A stretch of 64,000 bases of DNA from UPXZ01 sp049840795 (GTDB lineage: Bacteria > Bacteroidota > Bacteroidia > Bacteroidales > Paludibacteraceae): positions 104,514-168,513 of the forward strand of contig JASGJK010000049.1 in the NCBI GenBank assembly GCA_049840795.1, written 5' to 3'. Of the stretch, positions 9,601 through 18,060 are shown in pieces. A program made the position numbers and the translations under genes. Below the pieces are notes generated by a model that was not told where the DNA came from, did not search any database, and was given only the letters and a program-made list of their open reading frames with translations. Each line of letters begins with the position of its first letter. The stretch's first letter is position 1.

Positions 9601-12600
9601 CGGATATGGTGTAGTCAAAGGGTACATTGCCCGTGAAACTCGGCGCCGGCGTAAATACGATTTTCCCCGAAGCATCTACGTAAGCCGTACCGATAACATC
9701 TGTACCGTTGGCTGCGTAAATGTTCTGTGCTGTGCCGGTAAGTGTTACGGTAGCAGTTCCGCTTCCTTTGGCTTTTACTTCGGTTACCGAAAGCGTATTT
9801 CCAACGTCCGGGTCGCTGTCGTTTGCCAGCACATTAACGGTGGCTGTTTGTCCGCGTTCTATGGTGTAGGTGTCGTTTTGCGCCACGGGCGGGTTATTGC
9901 CCGGATTAACAGCCGGAAGTACCTTGATGGTGAGTGATGCCGTATTGGAAGTAACTCCGGTGTCATCCGTGATGGCATATAATACCGGCACGTCGCCCGT
10001 AAAACCCGCTGCGGGTACAAAGGTATAAGTACCGGTGGTGGTGAGCGTAAGTTTGCCTGCAAGAGTCCCGTCCGCTGTGTAAACATCTGTTCCCAAACCT
10101 AAGGTCAGAGCCGTTAATGTACCCGACGCGTTGTAATATCGTGGCGTGGTAATAGTGGCGGTGCCTGTATAGCTGTCGTTGCTTAGGATATTGCCTGTGG
10201 CGGTAACACCTGCAGGCACCTGATTGATGTCATTATAGGCGGCAGGGCGTGCCTTAACCACTATCACACTCGTTGTTTTTATATTATTACATCCTGCTCC
10301 TGAGTCTCCTCCGTTACATTCGAGGTAAGGATCCACCGGAATGCCTATGTTGCTACTTGTAGCGTCAATATCTCTCACATCCGGCGGACGGATAATATAT
10401 GCTTCGGCGGTAACATTGCCCGGATCCACATCCATATAACCGGTGATGGTATAGGTGACCGTAGTTCCTAATTTAATGTCCAGCGTGGAGGTAAATATAT
10501 TCGTGCCGATACCTGTAACGTTGGTTTCTACATTGGAAGTTTGAGAACCGTTACTGAACGTATATCCCGTAATATGGAAATTGACAGGCGCCTTGAAACC
10601 GAACTTAGCACCTACGGCATCAATATAATCAGTGCCGGTTTTATTTTCAACTACAACGGTATAGGTGATTAGATCTCCTACAAATACGGTTGATGAACTC
10701 GCACTAATGGAGTTTACGGCAAGGTCGATTTTTTTAGCCTGGTAGGTAGACACATTGGTAGTCATAGCATTACTGGGAATGTACGCCCAAGTGTCTAATA
10801 CAGCGTCATTACCAAAAGCACCCGATAAATTAGTAACTCCAACTCCCCATTTATGACCATTTTCGTTACTTGATTTTCCCCCTGTGCTATTAACTTTAGG
10901 CTCTGAAGCACCATTATTAGCAGTACTAGTAATATTGGTATCATCCCAATATACCGTATCTTTTTGCAATGAATATGTAGTTAAATCTGCCGGATTAAGT
11001 AATTGAATCACAGTTCCTCCCTGATTAGCTTCCACATCAAACATAGGGAAATGCACTTCGGCAGCAGTAAATTTACCGGAAACACTGATGGAGGCATTAT
11101 CCGTAATAGAGATAGCCGGGGTAGCTCCATCTTTTCCATCCCACAGTACATAATTTGTACCTTCTACACAATATCCTTTCAATATCCTATCCGTATAAAT
11201 GTCTCCAAACTTAAGTTTCACCTCGTATTTTCCGGCAACATTTGATTTAAAGTAAACATACGCGCCATCCGGTCCGATAATCCCTTCGGCATTGGATTCT
11301 GCTCCCCTGATTGTCAGCCCATCTATTGTAGGTAATGCGGTTACCGGTTTTCGCAACCATACATTTTTGTCGGAAGTTACCGTGCCATTAGCTTGTGTGG
11401 CAAACTGTGGCATATCGCTTGCAGGCTTTTGGAAAAAAATCTTGTGTGTGATATCAGTGCCTTTGTCAAGGGTTATAGGACTCTTAATATAAGGAGCAAC
11501 ATTGTTGAAACTGGTGGAAGAGCCATTATTATAAGGTTCGCTCTTATAACTCGCTTCCGAAGTTGTATCTGTTCCTAATTTTATCCCTTTACTGTTGGAG
11601 AAAAAGTTAAATCCACCGCCTATTAAATCCTGTGTTTTCACCTCATAAACATAGCCCACATTGGTCAGCACGTACACCTTAGTATTAAGTCCCGGAGTGG
11701 CAATAGGCATATTCATATTCAGTGTATTGCAAAACACCCTGCCCGGTATAAGAGTCCCCGCGTCATTTTTTTTACCTACCGAAATATCGAAAGCGACTAA
11801 TAGCGATTGATTTTGAGTAGAAGTATTAGTTCCAGATGCCACCGGCTGTGTCCAGGTGGCTGCACCAACATTAGCAGTATAAGTGGTAATACCATTGGCA
11901 GTAGGATCAGCGGCCGCCTTAAATTCCACTTTCCAGATTCCTTCACGGGCTTGGGTAACATCACTTGCCGGTATAGTATAAGGGGTATATCCACCTGCCC
12001 TTACTGAAGAAGAATAATAAGGTCCAGCCAGCTCCTGTGTTCTGTCTGCGATCAGTCCGGTAGTTGCTGTCCCTGAAGTGAAAGAAGTCCCGTCCGGAGC
12101 CCAAACATTAATTGTACCGGTAAAATTATTAGGAGATTGATCTGTAGAAGTCTTTCCCTGCGCACTTGAACCCAGATAAAGGGTTTCGCCCTGCTTCAAA
12201 TATACATACATCGTACCGAGCGTAGGAAAAGGGTCAAATGACTGAGAGTCTCCACTTCGTACCTGAAGCGATGCTCTTACACCCGTAGCCCCCAAAGGAT
12301 ACAAATCCCGTGAACCGGAACCCCAATACACAAGACTACCATCATCTATAATAACAGCGCCGACTCCTCCTGCCCCTCCTGTGTAAGTGGAAGTTGATGT
12401 CCTTAACGCGCCGCCACCACCGCCACCGGGAGCATTTCCTGCTAAACCATTACCTTGAGTTGTGATACTAACACCGCCAGCACCGCCATTTGGAGAATCT
12501 CCTCCCTTGCCGCCGCTTGTGCTATTACCATTAGCACCAGCACCACCGGCTGTTTTTGTATCACCGGTACCTCCAGTTGTGCCACCAGCTCCGCCAGTAG

Positions 12601-12982
12601 TAATATTGCTTGCCACCCCTGTGCCGCCATTGGCTGAAACAAGAGTTGTACCGCTTCTTACAACAGTGGTGGTTCCACCGTTACTGGCAGTGGCACCAGC
12701 TGTACCGCCGGCTCCTATGGTAATGGTTAATGTTTCTCCTGTTGATACAGATATTACCGAATAAGAATAAGCGCCAGCTCCTCCGCCACCGCCACCGCTA
12801 TTGCTTGTGCGTGTTCCACCATTACCGCCACCACCCCAAGCGTGCACCTTAATAGAAGTTACTCCTGCGGGTACGGTATAGGTACCGTTGCTGTTATAAA
12901 TTTGGGCATTTACCACCCATACGGATAATGACAGTATAAATAATAGAATCTTTTGTTTCATAATTTCTGGATTTAAAAGCAA
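6671..12982 (-). CDS. Giant T9SS adhesin with cadherin/Ig-like repeats and glycine-rich N-terminus
   Basis: The protein has 2103 residues. After a signal peptide (ILLFILSLSVWVVNAQ) comes a glycine-rich domain starting YTVPAGVTSIKVHAWGGGG (about residues 30-200), then beta-rich surface-layer regions. A DUF11-like segment (ITYTVVVENKTGTDYIDAVG) and at least five cadherin/VCBS-like repeats follow, with motifs such as VLANDSDPDVGNTLSVTEV, FTPAPSFTGNVPFDYTISDG and SNDSDPDGNALTVTEV, usually linked to Ca2+-binding adhesins. The end is a T9SS sorting domain (AKAQLFDLAGKKITDKTI, LPSGIYLVKMSAGKYQNTVKVIVK split over the last 60 residues). It is an extracellular adhesion or matrix protein by domain content; the ligand is unknown. 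The frame is intact over 6.3 kb, unlike many neighbours. Confidence 0.9.
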   Translation of the reverse strand: MLLNPEIMKQKILLFILSLSVWVVNAQIYNSNGTYTVPAGVTSIKVHAWGGGGNGGTRTSNSGGGGGGAGAYSYSVISVSTGETLTITIGAGGTAGATASNGGTTTVVRSGTTLVSANGGTGVASNITTGGAGGTTGGTGDTKTAGGAGANGNSTSGGKGGDSPNGGAGGVSITTQGNGLAGNAPGGGGGGALRTSTSTYTGGAGGVGAVIIDDGSLVYWGSGSRDLYPLGATGVRASLQVRSGDSQSFDPFPTLGTMYVYLKQGETLYLGSSAQGKTSTDQSPNNFTGTINVWAPDGTSFTSGTATTGLIADRTQELAGPYYSSSVRAGGYTPYTIPASDVTQAREGIWKVEFKAAADPTANGITTYTANVGAATWTQPVASGTNTSTQNQSLLVAFDISVGKKNDAGTLIPGRVFCNTLNMNMPIATPGLNTKVYVLTNVGYVYEVKTQDLIGGGFNFFSNSKGIKLGTDTTSEASYKSEPYNNGSSTSFNNVAPYIKSPITLDKGTDITHKIFFQKPASDMPQFATQANGTVTSDKNVWLRKPVTALPTIDGLTIRGAESNAEGIIGPDGAYVYFKSNVAGKYEVKLKFGDIYTDRILKGYCVEGTNYVLWDGKDGATPAISITDNASISVSGKFTAAEVHFPMFDVEANQGGTVIQLLNPADLTTYSLQKDTVYWDDTNITSTANNGASEPKVNSTGGKSSNENGHKWGVGVTNLSGAFGNDAVLDTWAYIPSNAMTTNVSTYQAKKIDLAVNSISASSSTVFVGDLITYTVVVENKTGTDYIDAVGAKFGFKAPVNFHITGYTFSNGSQTSNVETNVTGIGTNIFTSTLDIKLGTTVTYTITGYMDVDPGNVTAEAYIIRPPDVRDIDATSSNIGIPVDPYLECNGGDSGAGCNNIKTTSVIVVKARPAAYNDINQVPAGVTATGNILSNDSYTGTATITTPRYYNASGTLTALTLGLGTDVYTADGTLAGKLTLTTTGTYTFVPAAGFTGDVPVLYAITDDTGVTSNTASLTIKVLPAVNPGNNPPVAQNDTYTIERGQTATVNVLANDSDPDVGNTLSVTEVKAKGSGTATVTLTGTAQNIYAANGTDVIGTAYVDASGKIVFTPAPSFTGNVPFDYTISDGNGGTDTATATVTVLPNTTTTTKTVNAYDDYRTTTNTAVSGNVLSNDLGTTTISVKAGSVLFNSATVPLGTLTTLEISGTTCGSIIIHSDGSYTFTPKSGYTGTVPPITYTATDGTITDAATLNITVTATAENHPPIANRDVATVNQSGSVAVKPLSNDSDPDGNALTVTEVKAYTNTSGTPNAISTNSGSPTNVYANPAGTILAGTAYLNTTTNEVVFVAAATYKGTVPFSYIVSDGHGETATGTIDINVLGAPVYANDDAKAAPMNQTITISNLMANDTYEGATVPKVSQITYVSDATGTKTTVTVPSGTTGTTVEVYQGGVKAGTVKVTESGELVFTPVTGFVGTVPVEYTLSNGTDTDKATAYLTSLPQPITQFWVGSTNDNWNTGSNWKSGNVPNAGDNITFATAANNGAGGAAKNDLVVPASQEKTIGNLVNESDKALVIPPGTGVVVTGSTITGYSDVNNPNRLVIEADGDATAGYTPNGSFIVSNVNPCSYTIYGTVQLYAKGYKGSEYSWEDNIDGSPTKGTIFKGSYHWQFFGVPVESIKANPTFAGSFLRKYNEKKNATDSYYNKWETLNNDSELTDFTGYSITQDAAKIIEIKGALTLCDKTLTLTHQAPEVAGSGGSNEYNKRYGLGQNVFGNSFTAALPVNNIEFPIDGSVEKTVYLYNTASFGVWGGLAVAGTQTGTNAGMYISIPVETAPVMGYANIPSMNGFLLRHIGNDDNDRQVTLKYMSLEKNTKPQTAPGRNRVAKEDLSYLEIELNSASTSDKLWMFSQEGTSDSFDNGWDGLKFFGTPTAFIYAPTPDGNMQVNTTSNLIGSYINFAANEDTEYTLTVKKSNIEQYYTELYLVDRVANTVTPLDKEEVTYKFIATNSGTDVKRFQIRGTVVDENQDNQTTLTAYVANGKLQFVNSTQEDAKAQLFDLAGKKITDKTIFPMTDETLQIALPSGIYLVKMSAGKYQNTVKVIVK

Positions 12983-13140
12983 ATATGTGAGTATAGTTTA
13001 TATGTTAGTTGTAAAGTTTTATATATAAGATAGTAAGTAGTTTATTTTTATAACGATTGAATAGTAAAAATAAGTAAACAAAAACAAACTTCGAATAAAT
13101 GGTTACTTATCTGATCGCTAAGTGACACAGTCATTTATAA

Positions 13141-13220
13141 CACGGCGAATTTGAACTTGTAGAAATAGTCAAAATAAATATTAACATAGTAATATGCTAT
13201 GATGCAAGTTCTTTGCCGTG
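13141..13220. repeat. Imperfect inverted repeat with nested hairpin in the adhesin leader
   Basis: The outer arms are CACGGCGAATTTGAACTTG (13141-13159) and CAAGTTCTTTGCCGTG (13205-13220). Inside, CATAG-taatatg-CTATG (13185-13201) forms a second stem. The region folds on either strand and has no T-run, which fits a structured RNA leader or a protein-binding palindrome better than a terminator. Confidence 0.55.
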
Positions 13221-13351
13221 AAATAGAAAAGTCAGGATAGGTTTTTTACAATTTGATTATCTGATAAACTGTAAACAATCTTTGGTAAGGTTTTAAATAA
13301 TAAGGCGTTTATGAACCTTTTAATTCTATTTTTTTGTAGATAAATCTGTTG

Positions 13352-13359
13352 CAAAGATA
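13352..13359 (-). promoter_or_regulatory. -7 box TATCTTTG, likely promoter of the giant adhesin operon
   Basis: An exact TAnnTTTG match on the minus strand, about 370 bp before the adhesin start codon. A weak GTTTTC lies about 21 bases upstream. Confidence 0.5.
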
Positions 13360-13503
13360 AGGTTTTTTATTTATTATAGAAAACTTTTGCTAAAAGAGGT
13401 GGTTTTATAAATAAATTGATGTTTTTTTATTGTAATTGTAACAAATATGTTAGAAAATATACGCTTTTATAGTATCGGAATGCTTAAATTGTTTTCAGAC
13501 GTA

Positions 13504-14078
13504 TTAAAAAAACAAATGTTCGATAAGAATTTTAATGCCTATACCGACAAGAACAATGCCTCCGATTAGTTCAAAATTGATTTTCAGTTTTCGACCAAAC
13601 TTATGACCAAATTTTACGCCAATCATAGATGCCGTAAAACTAATAGCTGCTATAATAGCCACCGCTTGCCATATTTTTGCCGGAAATGAAACGAAAATTA
13701 AACCTGCCGCCAAAGCGTCAATACTTGTGGCTAAGGCTAAAACAATCAATCTGGAAAATTTAAACGATTCGGATCGCAGATGCAATTTTCTTCGTCGTGA
13801 TTTGTTGTTTTAAAACTTTCATAAATCATTTTTCCGCCGATAAACAGCAAAATACCAAAAGCCACCCAATGGTCGATGTTTTTCATCTCACGGGCAAATA
13901 CTTGCCCGGCAAAAAATCCGATTAACGGCATCATTCCCTGAAATAAACCAAATAAGAAAGCCATTTTCAGGGCAGGCTGAATTTTTAGTTTTACAGAACA
14001 AATGCCTTGAGTGATTGACACGGCAAAACAATCCATAGCCAGTCCGATACCGATGATAATAATTGAAAATAAATCCAT
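13504..14078 (-). pseudogene. mntP: Putative Mn2+ efflux pump MntP, one frameshift
   Basis: Two minus-strand frames together give a full-length MntP of about 190 residues with six membrane helices. The N-terminal half (13746-14078) has MDLFSIIIIGIGLAMDCFAV and AFLFGLFQGMMPLIGFFAG. The C-terminal half (13504 to about 13760) has ALATSIDALAAGL and IAAISFTASMIGVKFGHKFG, including the paired Asp motifs (AMDCFAV, SIDALA) typical of the family. The break is at a TTTT run near 13757: adding one T joins NRLNF to SRLIVLA. MntP exports manganese from the cytoplasm. No yybP-ykoY riboswitch was recognised upstream. A homopolymer sequencing error is the simplest explanation, so the gene is probably functional. 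Confidence 0.85.
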
Positions 14079-14165
14079 TTTTGGATATTAGTTGATTGGT
14101 TGGAATAGTTAATTGGTTGAATCGTTGATTAGCTAAACTTAAAAGTTGTTTTTTGGATATTGGTT

Positions 14166-14205
14166 AACCAATCAACCAATCAACCAATCAACCAATCAAC
14201 CAATA
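14166..14205. repeat. Tandem repeat, five 8-bp units AACCAATC
   Basis: Five head-to-tail copies; the last ends in A instead of C. The repeat overlaps the stop codon of the transketolase gene (14196-14198). Related TTGATTGGTTG sequence at 14089-14135 in the opposite sense lets the whole stretch fold into an imperfect hairpin that could act in termination. Confidence 0.85.
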
Positions 14206-16220
14206 AGAGATTTTACTTGTTCGTAAACATTCTCTGCAGTAAATCCGAGTTTCTCGTCCAGCACCTTGTATGGTGCAGAGAATCCAAACGATTCCAATCC
14301 CCACGTTTTACCGTTTTCACCAACCAGTCCGATTAAGTTTACCGGAAGTCCGGCAGTTAAGCCGAAGCGTTTCACTCCTTTAGGTAAAACTTGATCTTGA
14401 TATTCTTGCGATTGAGAACGGAAAAGTCCTTCCGAAGGTACGGAAACTAACCGAACTTTTATTCCTTCGGCACGTAATAGTTTTGCTCCGGCTTCTAATG
14501 TAGCTACTTCTGAGCCGCTTGCCAGCAATACCACGTCGGGATTTCCGTCGCATTTCACTACATATGCTCCTTTTTCTGCTTCTTTAGCTGCTTCTTTGCG
14601 GTTTTCAGCCGGAAGATTTTCAATGTTTTGTCTGGAAAGTATTAAAGCGGTAGGCGTATTGATATTTTCCATTGCCATTTTCCAAGCAACGGTGGTTTCT
14701 TCAGCATCGGCAGGACGCAATACCAGCATGGAATTTTTTCCGTGATGATTTTTTAATTTTTCCATCAGGCGAATTTGTGCTTCTTGCTCTACCGGCTCGT
14801 GGGTTGGACCGTCTTCACCTACGCGGAAGGCATCGTGCGTCCAGATAAATTTCACCGGAAGTTGCATCAGAGCCGCCATACGAACAGCAGGTTTCATATA
14901 GTCGGAGAAAACAAAGAATGTTCCGCAGGCAGGAATAACACCGCCGTGCAATGCCATACCGATACATAAGCACGACATGGTCAGCTCGGCAACGCCGGAT
15001 TGCAAAAACTGCCCTGAAAAATCATCTTTGGTAAAAGCCTTGGTTTTTTTGAGAAAACCGTCGGTCTTATCCGAATTGCTCAAATCGGCGCTGGTAACAA
15101 TCATATTTTCCACTTGCTCTGCTAAAACAGCCAATACCGTTGAAGATGCAGCGCGTGTTGCTTGATTTGGTTTTTGTTCTATCGTGTCCCAATTAACCTT
15201 GGGCGCTTTTCCGGAGAAAAATTCTTTTAACCTGATGGCTAAATCGGGATTCTGTGCTTCCCAAGCGCTTTCAACGGCTTTTTTCTGTTTCACAATCTCT
15301 TTCAGCTCTTCGGCACGTTTGGCGTAGATGCTTTTTGTCTCTTCAAAAATCACAAACGGATTTTCGGAATCACCACCAAGATTTTCCACAGTTTGTTTAT
15401 AGTCGGCTCCGGTTTCGCCCAGCGGCATTCCGTGAGTATCCACTTTTCCTTCGTAGCTACTTTTGTCTCCGGCAACGGCGCCTTTACCCATTATCGTATT
15501 TCCGATGATAAGAGTCGGTTTTGTTTTTTCTTTTTTAGCTTCGGATAATGCTGTACGTATTTCTACCACATTATTCCCGTCAATTTCAATCACTTTCCAA
15601 CCCCAAGCTTCGTATTTTTTTGCCACGTCTTCACTCGTAACCGCTTGTGTAAAGGTTGATAGTTGTACAGAGTTGGAATCGTAAAACATAATCAGATTAT
15701 CCAGTCCCAAGTGCCCGGCAATGCGTCCGGCACCCTGCGAAATTTCTTCCTGAACGCCGCCATCCGAAATATAAGCATAAATGGTCTGATTCATTACCTC
15801 ACCAAAGCGTGCTTTGAGAAACTTAGCTGCAATGGCAGCGCCTACGGCGTAGGTGTGTCCTTGTCCCAGCGGTCCTGAAGTATTTTCAATGCCTCTTTCC
15901 ACATCTACTTCCGGATGTCCCGGAGTGATGCTTTCCCATTGGCGAAACTGTTTTAAATCATCTATATAAAATTTTCCTGCAAATGAAAGTACCGAATAAA
16001 GCATCGGAGACATGTGTCCGGGATCTAAAAAGAAACGGTCTCTGCCTGCCCAACGTGGATTCTCTGGATCGTATTCCAAAAATTCGGAATAGAGTACGTT
16101 TATAAAATCGGCTCCTCCCATAGCGCCGCCTGGATGACCTGATTTTGCTTTTTCGACCATCGATGCGGCTAAAATTCGTAAATTGTTTGCTGCTTTGTTT
16201 AAGTCTTGAATTGCGTTCAT
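14196..16220 (-). CDS. tkt: Transketolase
   Basis: The full-length 674-residue protein transfers two-carbon ketol units in the non-oxidative pentose phosphate pathway, using thiamine diphosphate and a divalent metal. Family features in order: KSGHPGGAMGGADF near the start, NTSGPLGQGHTYAVG at about residue 112, the thiamine-pyrophosphate fold at SDGGVQEE and NLIMFYDSNS (about 150-180), the pyrimidine-binding half with IWTHDAFRVGEDGPTHEPVE, and a C-terminal transketolase domain (VLLASGSEVATLEAGAKLL). It starts 23 bp after the DUF6048 stop and is probably co-transcribed with the upstream minus-strand genes. The stop codon lies within an 8-bp tandem repeat. Confidence 0.97.
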   Translation of the reverse strand: MNAIQDLNKAANNLRILAASMVEKAKSGHPGGAMGGADFINVLYSEFLEYDPENPRWAGRDRFFLDPGHMSPMLYSVLSFAGKFYIDDLKQFRQWESITPGHPEVDVERGIENTSGPLGQGHTYAVGAAIAAKFLKARFGEVMNQTIYAYISDGGVQEEISQGAGRIAGHLGLDNLIMFYDSNSVQLSTFTQAVTSEDVAKKYEAWGWKVIEIDGNNVVEIRTALSEAKKEKTKPTLIIGNTIMGKGAVAGDKSSYEGKVDTHGMPLGETGADYKQTVENLGGDSENPFVIFEETKSIYAKRAEELKEIVKQKKAVESAWEAQNPDLAIRLKEFFSGKAPKVNWDTIEQKPNQATRAASSTVLAVLAEQVENMIVTSADLSNSDKTDGFLKKTKAFTKDDFSGQFLQSGVAELTMSCLCIGMALHGGVIPACGTFFVFSDYMKPAVRMAALMQLPVKFIWTHDAFRVGEDGPTHEPVEQEAQIRLMEKLKNHHGKNSMLVLRPADAEETTVAWKMAMENINTPTALILSRQNIENLPAENRKEAAKEAEKGAYVVKCDGNPDVVLLASGSEVATLEAGAKLLRAEGIKVRLVSVPSEGLFRSQSQEYQDQVLPKGVKRFGLTAGLPVNLIGLVGENGKTWGLESFGFSAPYKVLDEKLGFTAENVYEQVKSLIG

Positions 16221-16243
16221 AGTAAAATATATAATTGTTATTT

Positions 16244-16941
16244 CTATTTAAATCTGTATCCTATCACATAGCTAAAACCCCACAATGAGTTTGTGTTTTT
16301 GCCGTACCCGGGTATGTACCAAGGGGCTATTTTGCCGTCGGTGGAAACTCCTCCTAATAAATGCTTGTTTCTAATATTCCATCCCATCATTATACCTTTG
16401 TAAACATCTACCCGAATGCCGGCGACGAATTCATACCAAAATTTGGTGGAAGTACTCGAATTTACATTGATGGCTTGCGGGTCTCCCCAATAATTGCCGT
16501 CGCCTACACTTAGGTTTGTCATATCATACTTAAAGTGTGTAGTACCTAAGCGTAAACCAGCCAGAAAGAAGTTGCCATACGCCTTACTATCCGGCTTTTG
16601 TTTTAGCAGGTTAAAATCAATACCTATTTTTTCGTATAATCCTTTTCCCATAAAACGGGTTGCGTCTTGATTGGGCAACGTTTTGTCGGCAGCGCCATAC
16701 CCAATTTCTATCACCGGAAAATAGGTTTGTTTCAGGTTAAACTGGATGTTTCCCTGCACGCCGTAAGTGACACGACCGTTGAGTGTGCCCTCTAATAACG
16801 GAACGGCATCCCATTCTACAATAAAGCCTTGATATAGCGGAATTTTTGTGGTGTCGTTTTTTCTTCGCCCCGAAGCTGGGAAAAAAATCCACACAAAAGG
16901 AAACTATTTAACAAAATGATGTATTTTAATGTTAGTCGCAT
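16244..16941 (-). pseudogene. DUF6048 family outer-membrane-like protein, one frameshift
   Basis: The main frame (to about 16870) encodes a beta-rich protein with GRVTYGVQGNIQFNLKQ, IEIGYGAADKTLP, WYEFVAGIRVDVYKGIMMGW and a final FSYVIGYRFK, the pattern of DUF6048 in Bacteroidales. The apparent start in that frame (MWIFFPASG) is wrong. One frame over, the same DNA encodes a good signal peptide beginning MRLTLKYIILLNSFLLCGFF at 16941. Adding one T to the run of six at 16857-16862 joins the two. With this start the gene overlaps the 3' end of the DUF6452 gene by 38 bp; the two DUFs are usual neighbours. It is probably an outer-membrane barrel-like protein of unknown function. Confidence 0.75.
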
Positions 16942-17416
16942 TGCTTGAAGTTGTTGTGGTATTTACTTCCGAAGTTGAAATCGTCGTTTTTTTGAAAAAA
17001 TGCCCGGTAGTAGAAACTGAACTGAGGTGTTGCGCATGTACACTTCCGCATTCTAAAGATAAAAATTGGTACTCCTGCGTATAACGAATAGTTAATGTGT
17101 CGTAGATCATATTGCTTTTTATTACAAATTTCGATTCATCGGCAAACGGATTGAGCGGTACGTGAATATTAGATACCTTTTTTACATTTTTGTATAAAAT
17201 AGAGTCGACATCCAATCCATAAACGGTGATGCTATCGACAGAAAGCGCCAAACTAACAGTGTCGCCGGTATTTATGTTGAGGGTGTCTTTATAGAAATAA
17301 ATTCCCGCGCTGACCGACCGACTTTTTCGACAGGTATCGTCACTATTGCTACAAGCTGATAATCCTAAAACCAATAGCCCGATTAAGAACAATAATATGT
17401 TGTGTTTTCTATTCAT
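16904..17416 (-). CDS. DUF6452 family lipoprotein
   Basis: The 170-residue protein has a lipoprotein signal peptide with lipobox LGLSACSNSDD, so the mature protein should begin at Cys22 and be membrane-anchored. The pattern YFYKDTLNINTGDTVSLALS, then VYGLDVDSILYKNVKKVSNIHVPLNPFADES and TIRYTQEYQFLSLECG is that of DUF6452 as I recall it. It sits directly upstream of and overlapping DUF6048, the common arrangement in Bacteroidales, which suggests a joint envelope role. Molecular function unknown. Confidence 0.75.
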   Translation of the reverse strand: MNRKHNILLFLIGLLVLGLSACSNSDDTCRKSRSVSAGIYFYKDTLNINTGDTVSLALSVDSITVYGLDVDSILYKNVKKVSNIHVPLNPFADESKFVIKSNMIYDTLTIRYTQEYQFLSLECGSVHAQHLSSVSTTGHFFKKTTISTSEVNTTTTSSNATNIKIHHFVK

Positions 17417-17441
17417 TTTTTATAAATGTTTTTCTTATAAT

Positions 17442-17969
17442 TCACGCGTTATCTTTTGTGAATTTAGCTATTTCGTTTCTTAGTTGTTCTTTGGCGGCAT
17501 CAATGGCGGTTACGTCTTTGCTGTTGTAAACCTGAATTACCAATGTGGCTAATGTTGCAGCCGAGTCTTCTGCCTGACATTGTGCGCTACACAGATTAAT
17601 CAACTGGATAATGTTTTCTTCTGCATTTTTTATCGATTCCCAAAGTTCGGAGCTGATGTATATTTGTTGTGCAAAGTTATGTTCAAATTCTTTTTTGATA
17701 TCGTTCATCAATACACTCTGAAATTCTAATGCCGACATAGTAGGTTGCACTTTGCCCGGAAGCATATTGTTGGGAGTAATACGCTCCAAGAAAAGCATCA
17801 GCCTTTCGTAAGCTCGTAATTTTATTGGCGTAATAATGGGTTGGTTCAGTTTCATCAGCTCAAAATTACGTCTGTTTTCTTCATTCTTCAATAACTTATT
17901 GATAAGCAGATAAGCCATAGCAATGACTGAAACGGCAGGAATGGTGTATTGAAGTATGTTTGTCCACAT
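17442..17969 (-). CDS. Conserved Bacteroidetes membrane-anchored protein (DUF7935-like)
   Basis: The 175-residue protein has one N-terminal membrane helix (ILQYTIPAVSVIAMAYLLI) and a helical cytoplasmic part with IKLRAYERLMLFLERITPNNML, EFEHNFAQQIYISSELW and VIQVYNSKDVTAIDAAKEQLRNEI. The ERLMLFLERITP core is widely conserved in Bacteroidetes; I believe the family is now called DUF7935 but cannot verify this. It lies 25 bp upstream of the DUF6452 gene and is likely first in the operon DUF7935-DUF6452-DUF6048-tkt. Function unknown. Confidence 0.6.
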   Translation of the reverse strand: MWTNILQYTIPAVSVIAMAYLLINKLLKNEENRRNFELMKLNQPIITPIKLRAYERLMLFLERITPNNMLPGKVQPTMSALEFQSVLMNDIKKEFEHNFAQQIYISSELWESIKNAEENIIQLINLCSAQCQAEDSAATLATLVIQVYNSKDVTAIDAAKEQLRNEIAKFTKDNA

Positions 17970-18060
17970 AGTTTTTTATGTACTGTGAATAATTAACGTA
18001 TAAATGTATAAATATTTGGTGATTAGTGTTTAACTTCTAATTCATAACTTGTCACTTATT

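Larger units (their letters stand above)
12983..13503. other. 520-bp AT-rich leader region of the giant adhesin
   Basis: No gene is supported. It holds a minus-strand TATCTTTG box at 13352-13359 and, between that box and the adhesin start, an 80-bp imperfect inverted repeat (13141-13220). If the box is used, the adhesin mRNA has a structured leader of about 360 nt. Confidence 0.5.

Noticed and set aside
12462..12764. 100-codon proline-rich frame opposite the glycine-rich domain of the giant adhesin
   Set aside because: It is the antisense shadow of glycine codons.
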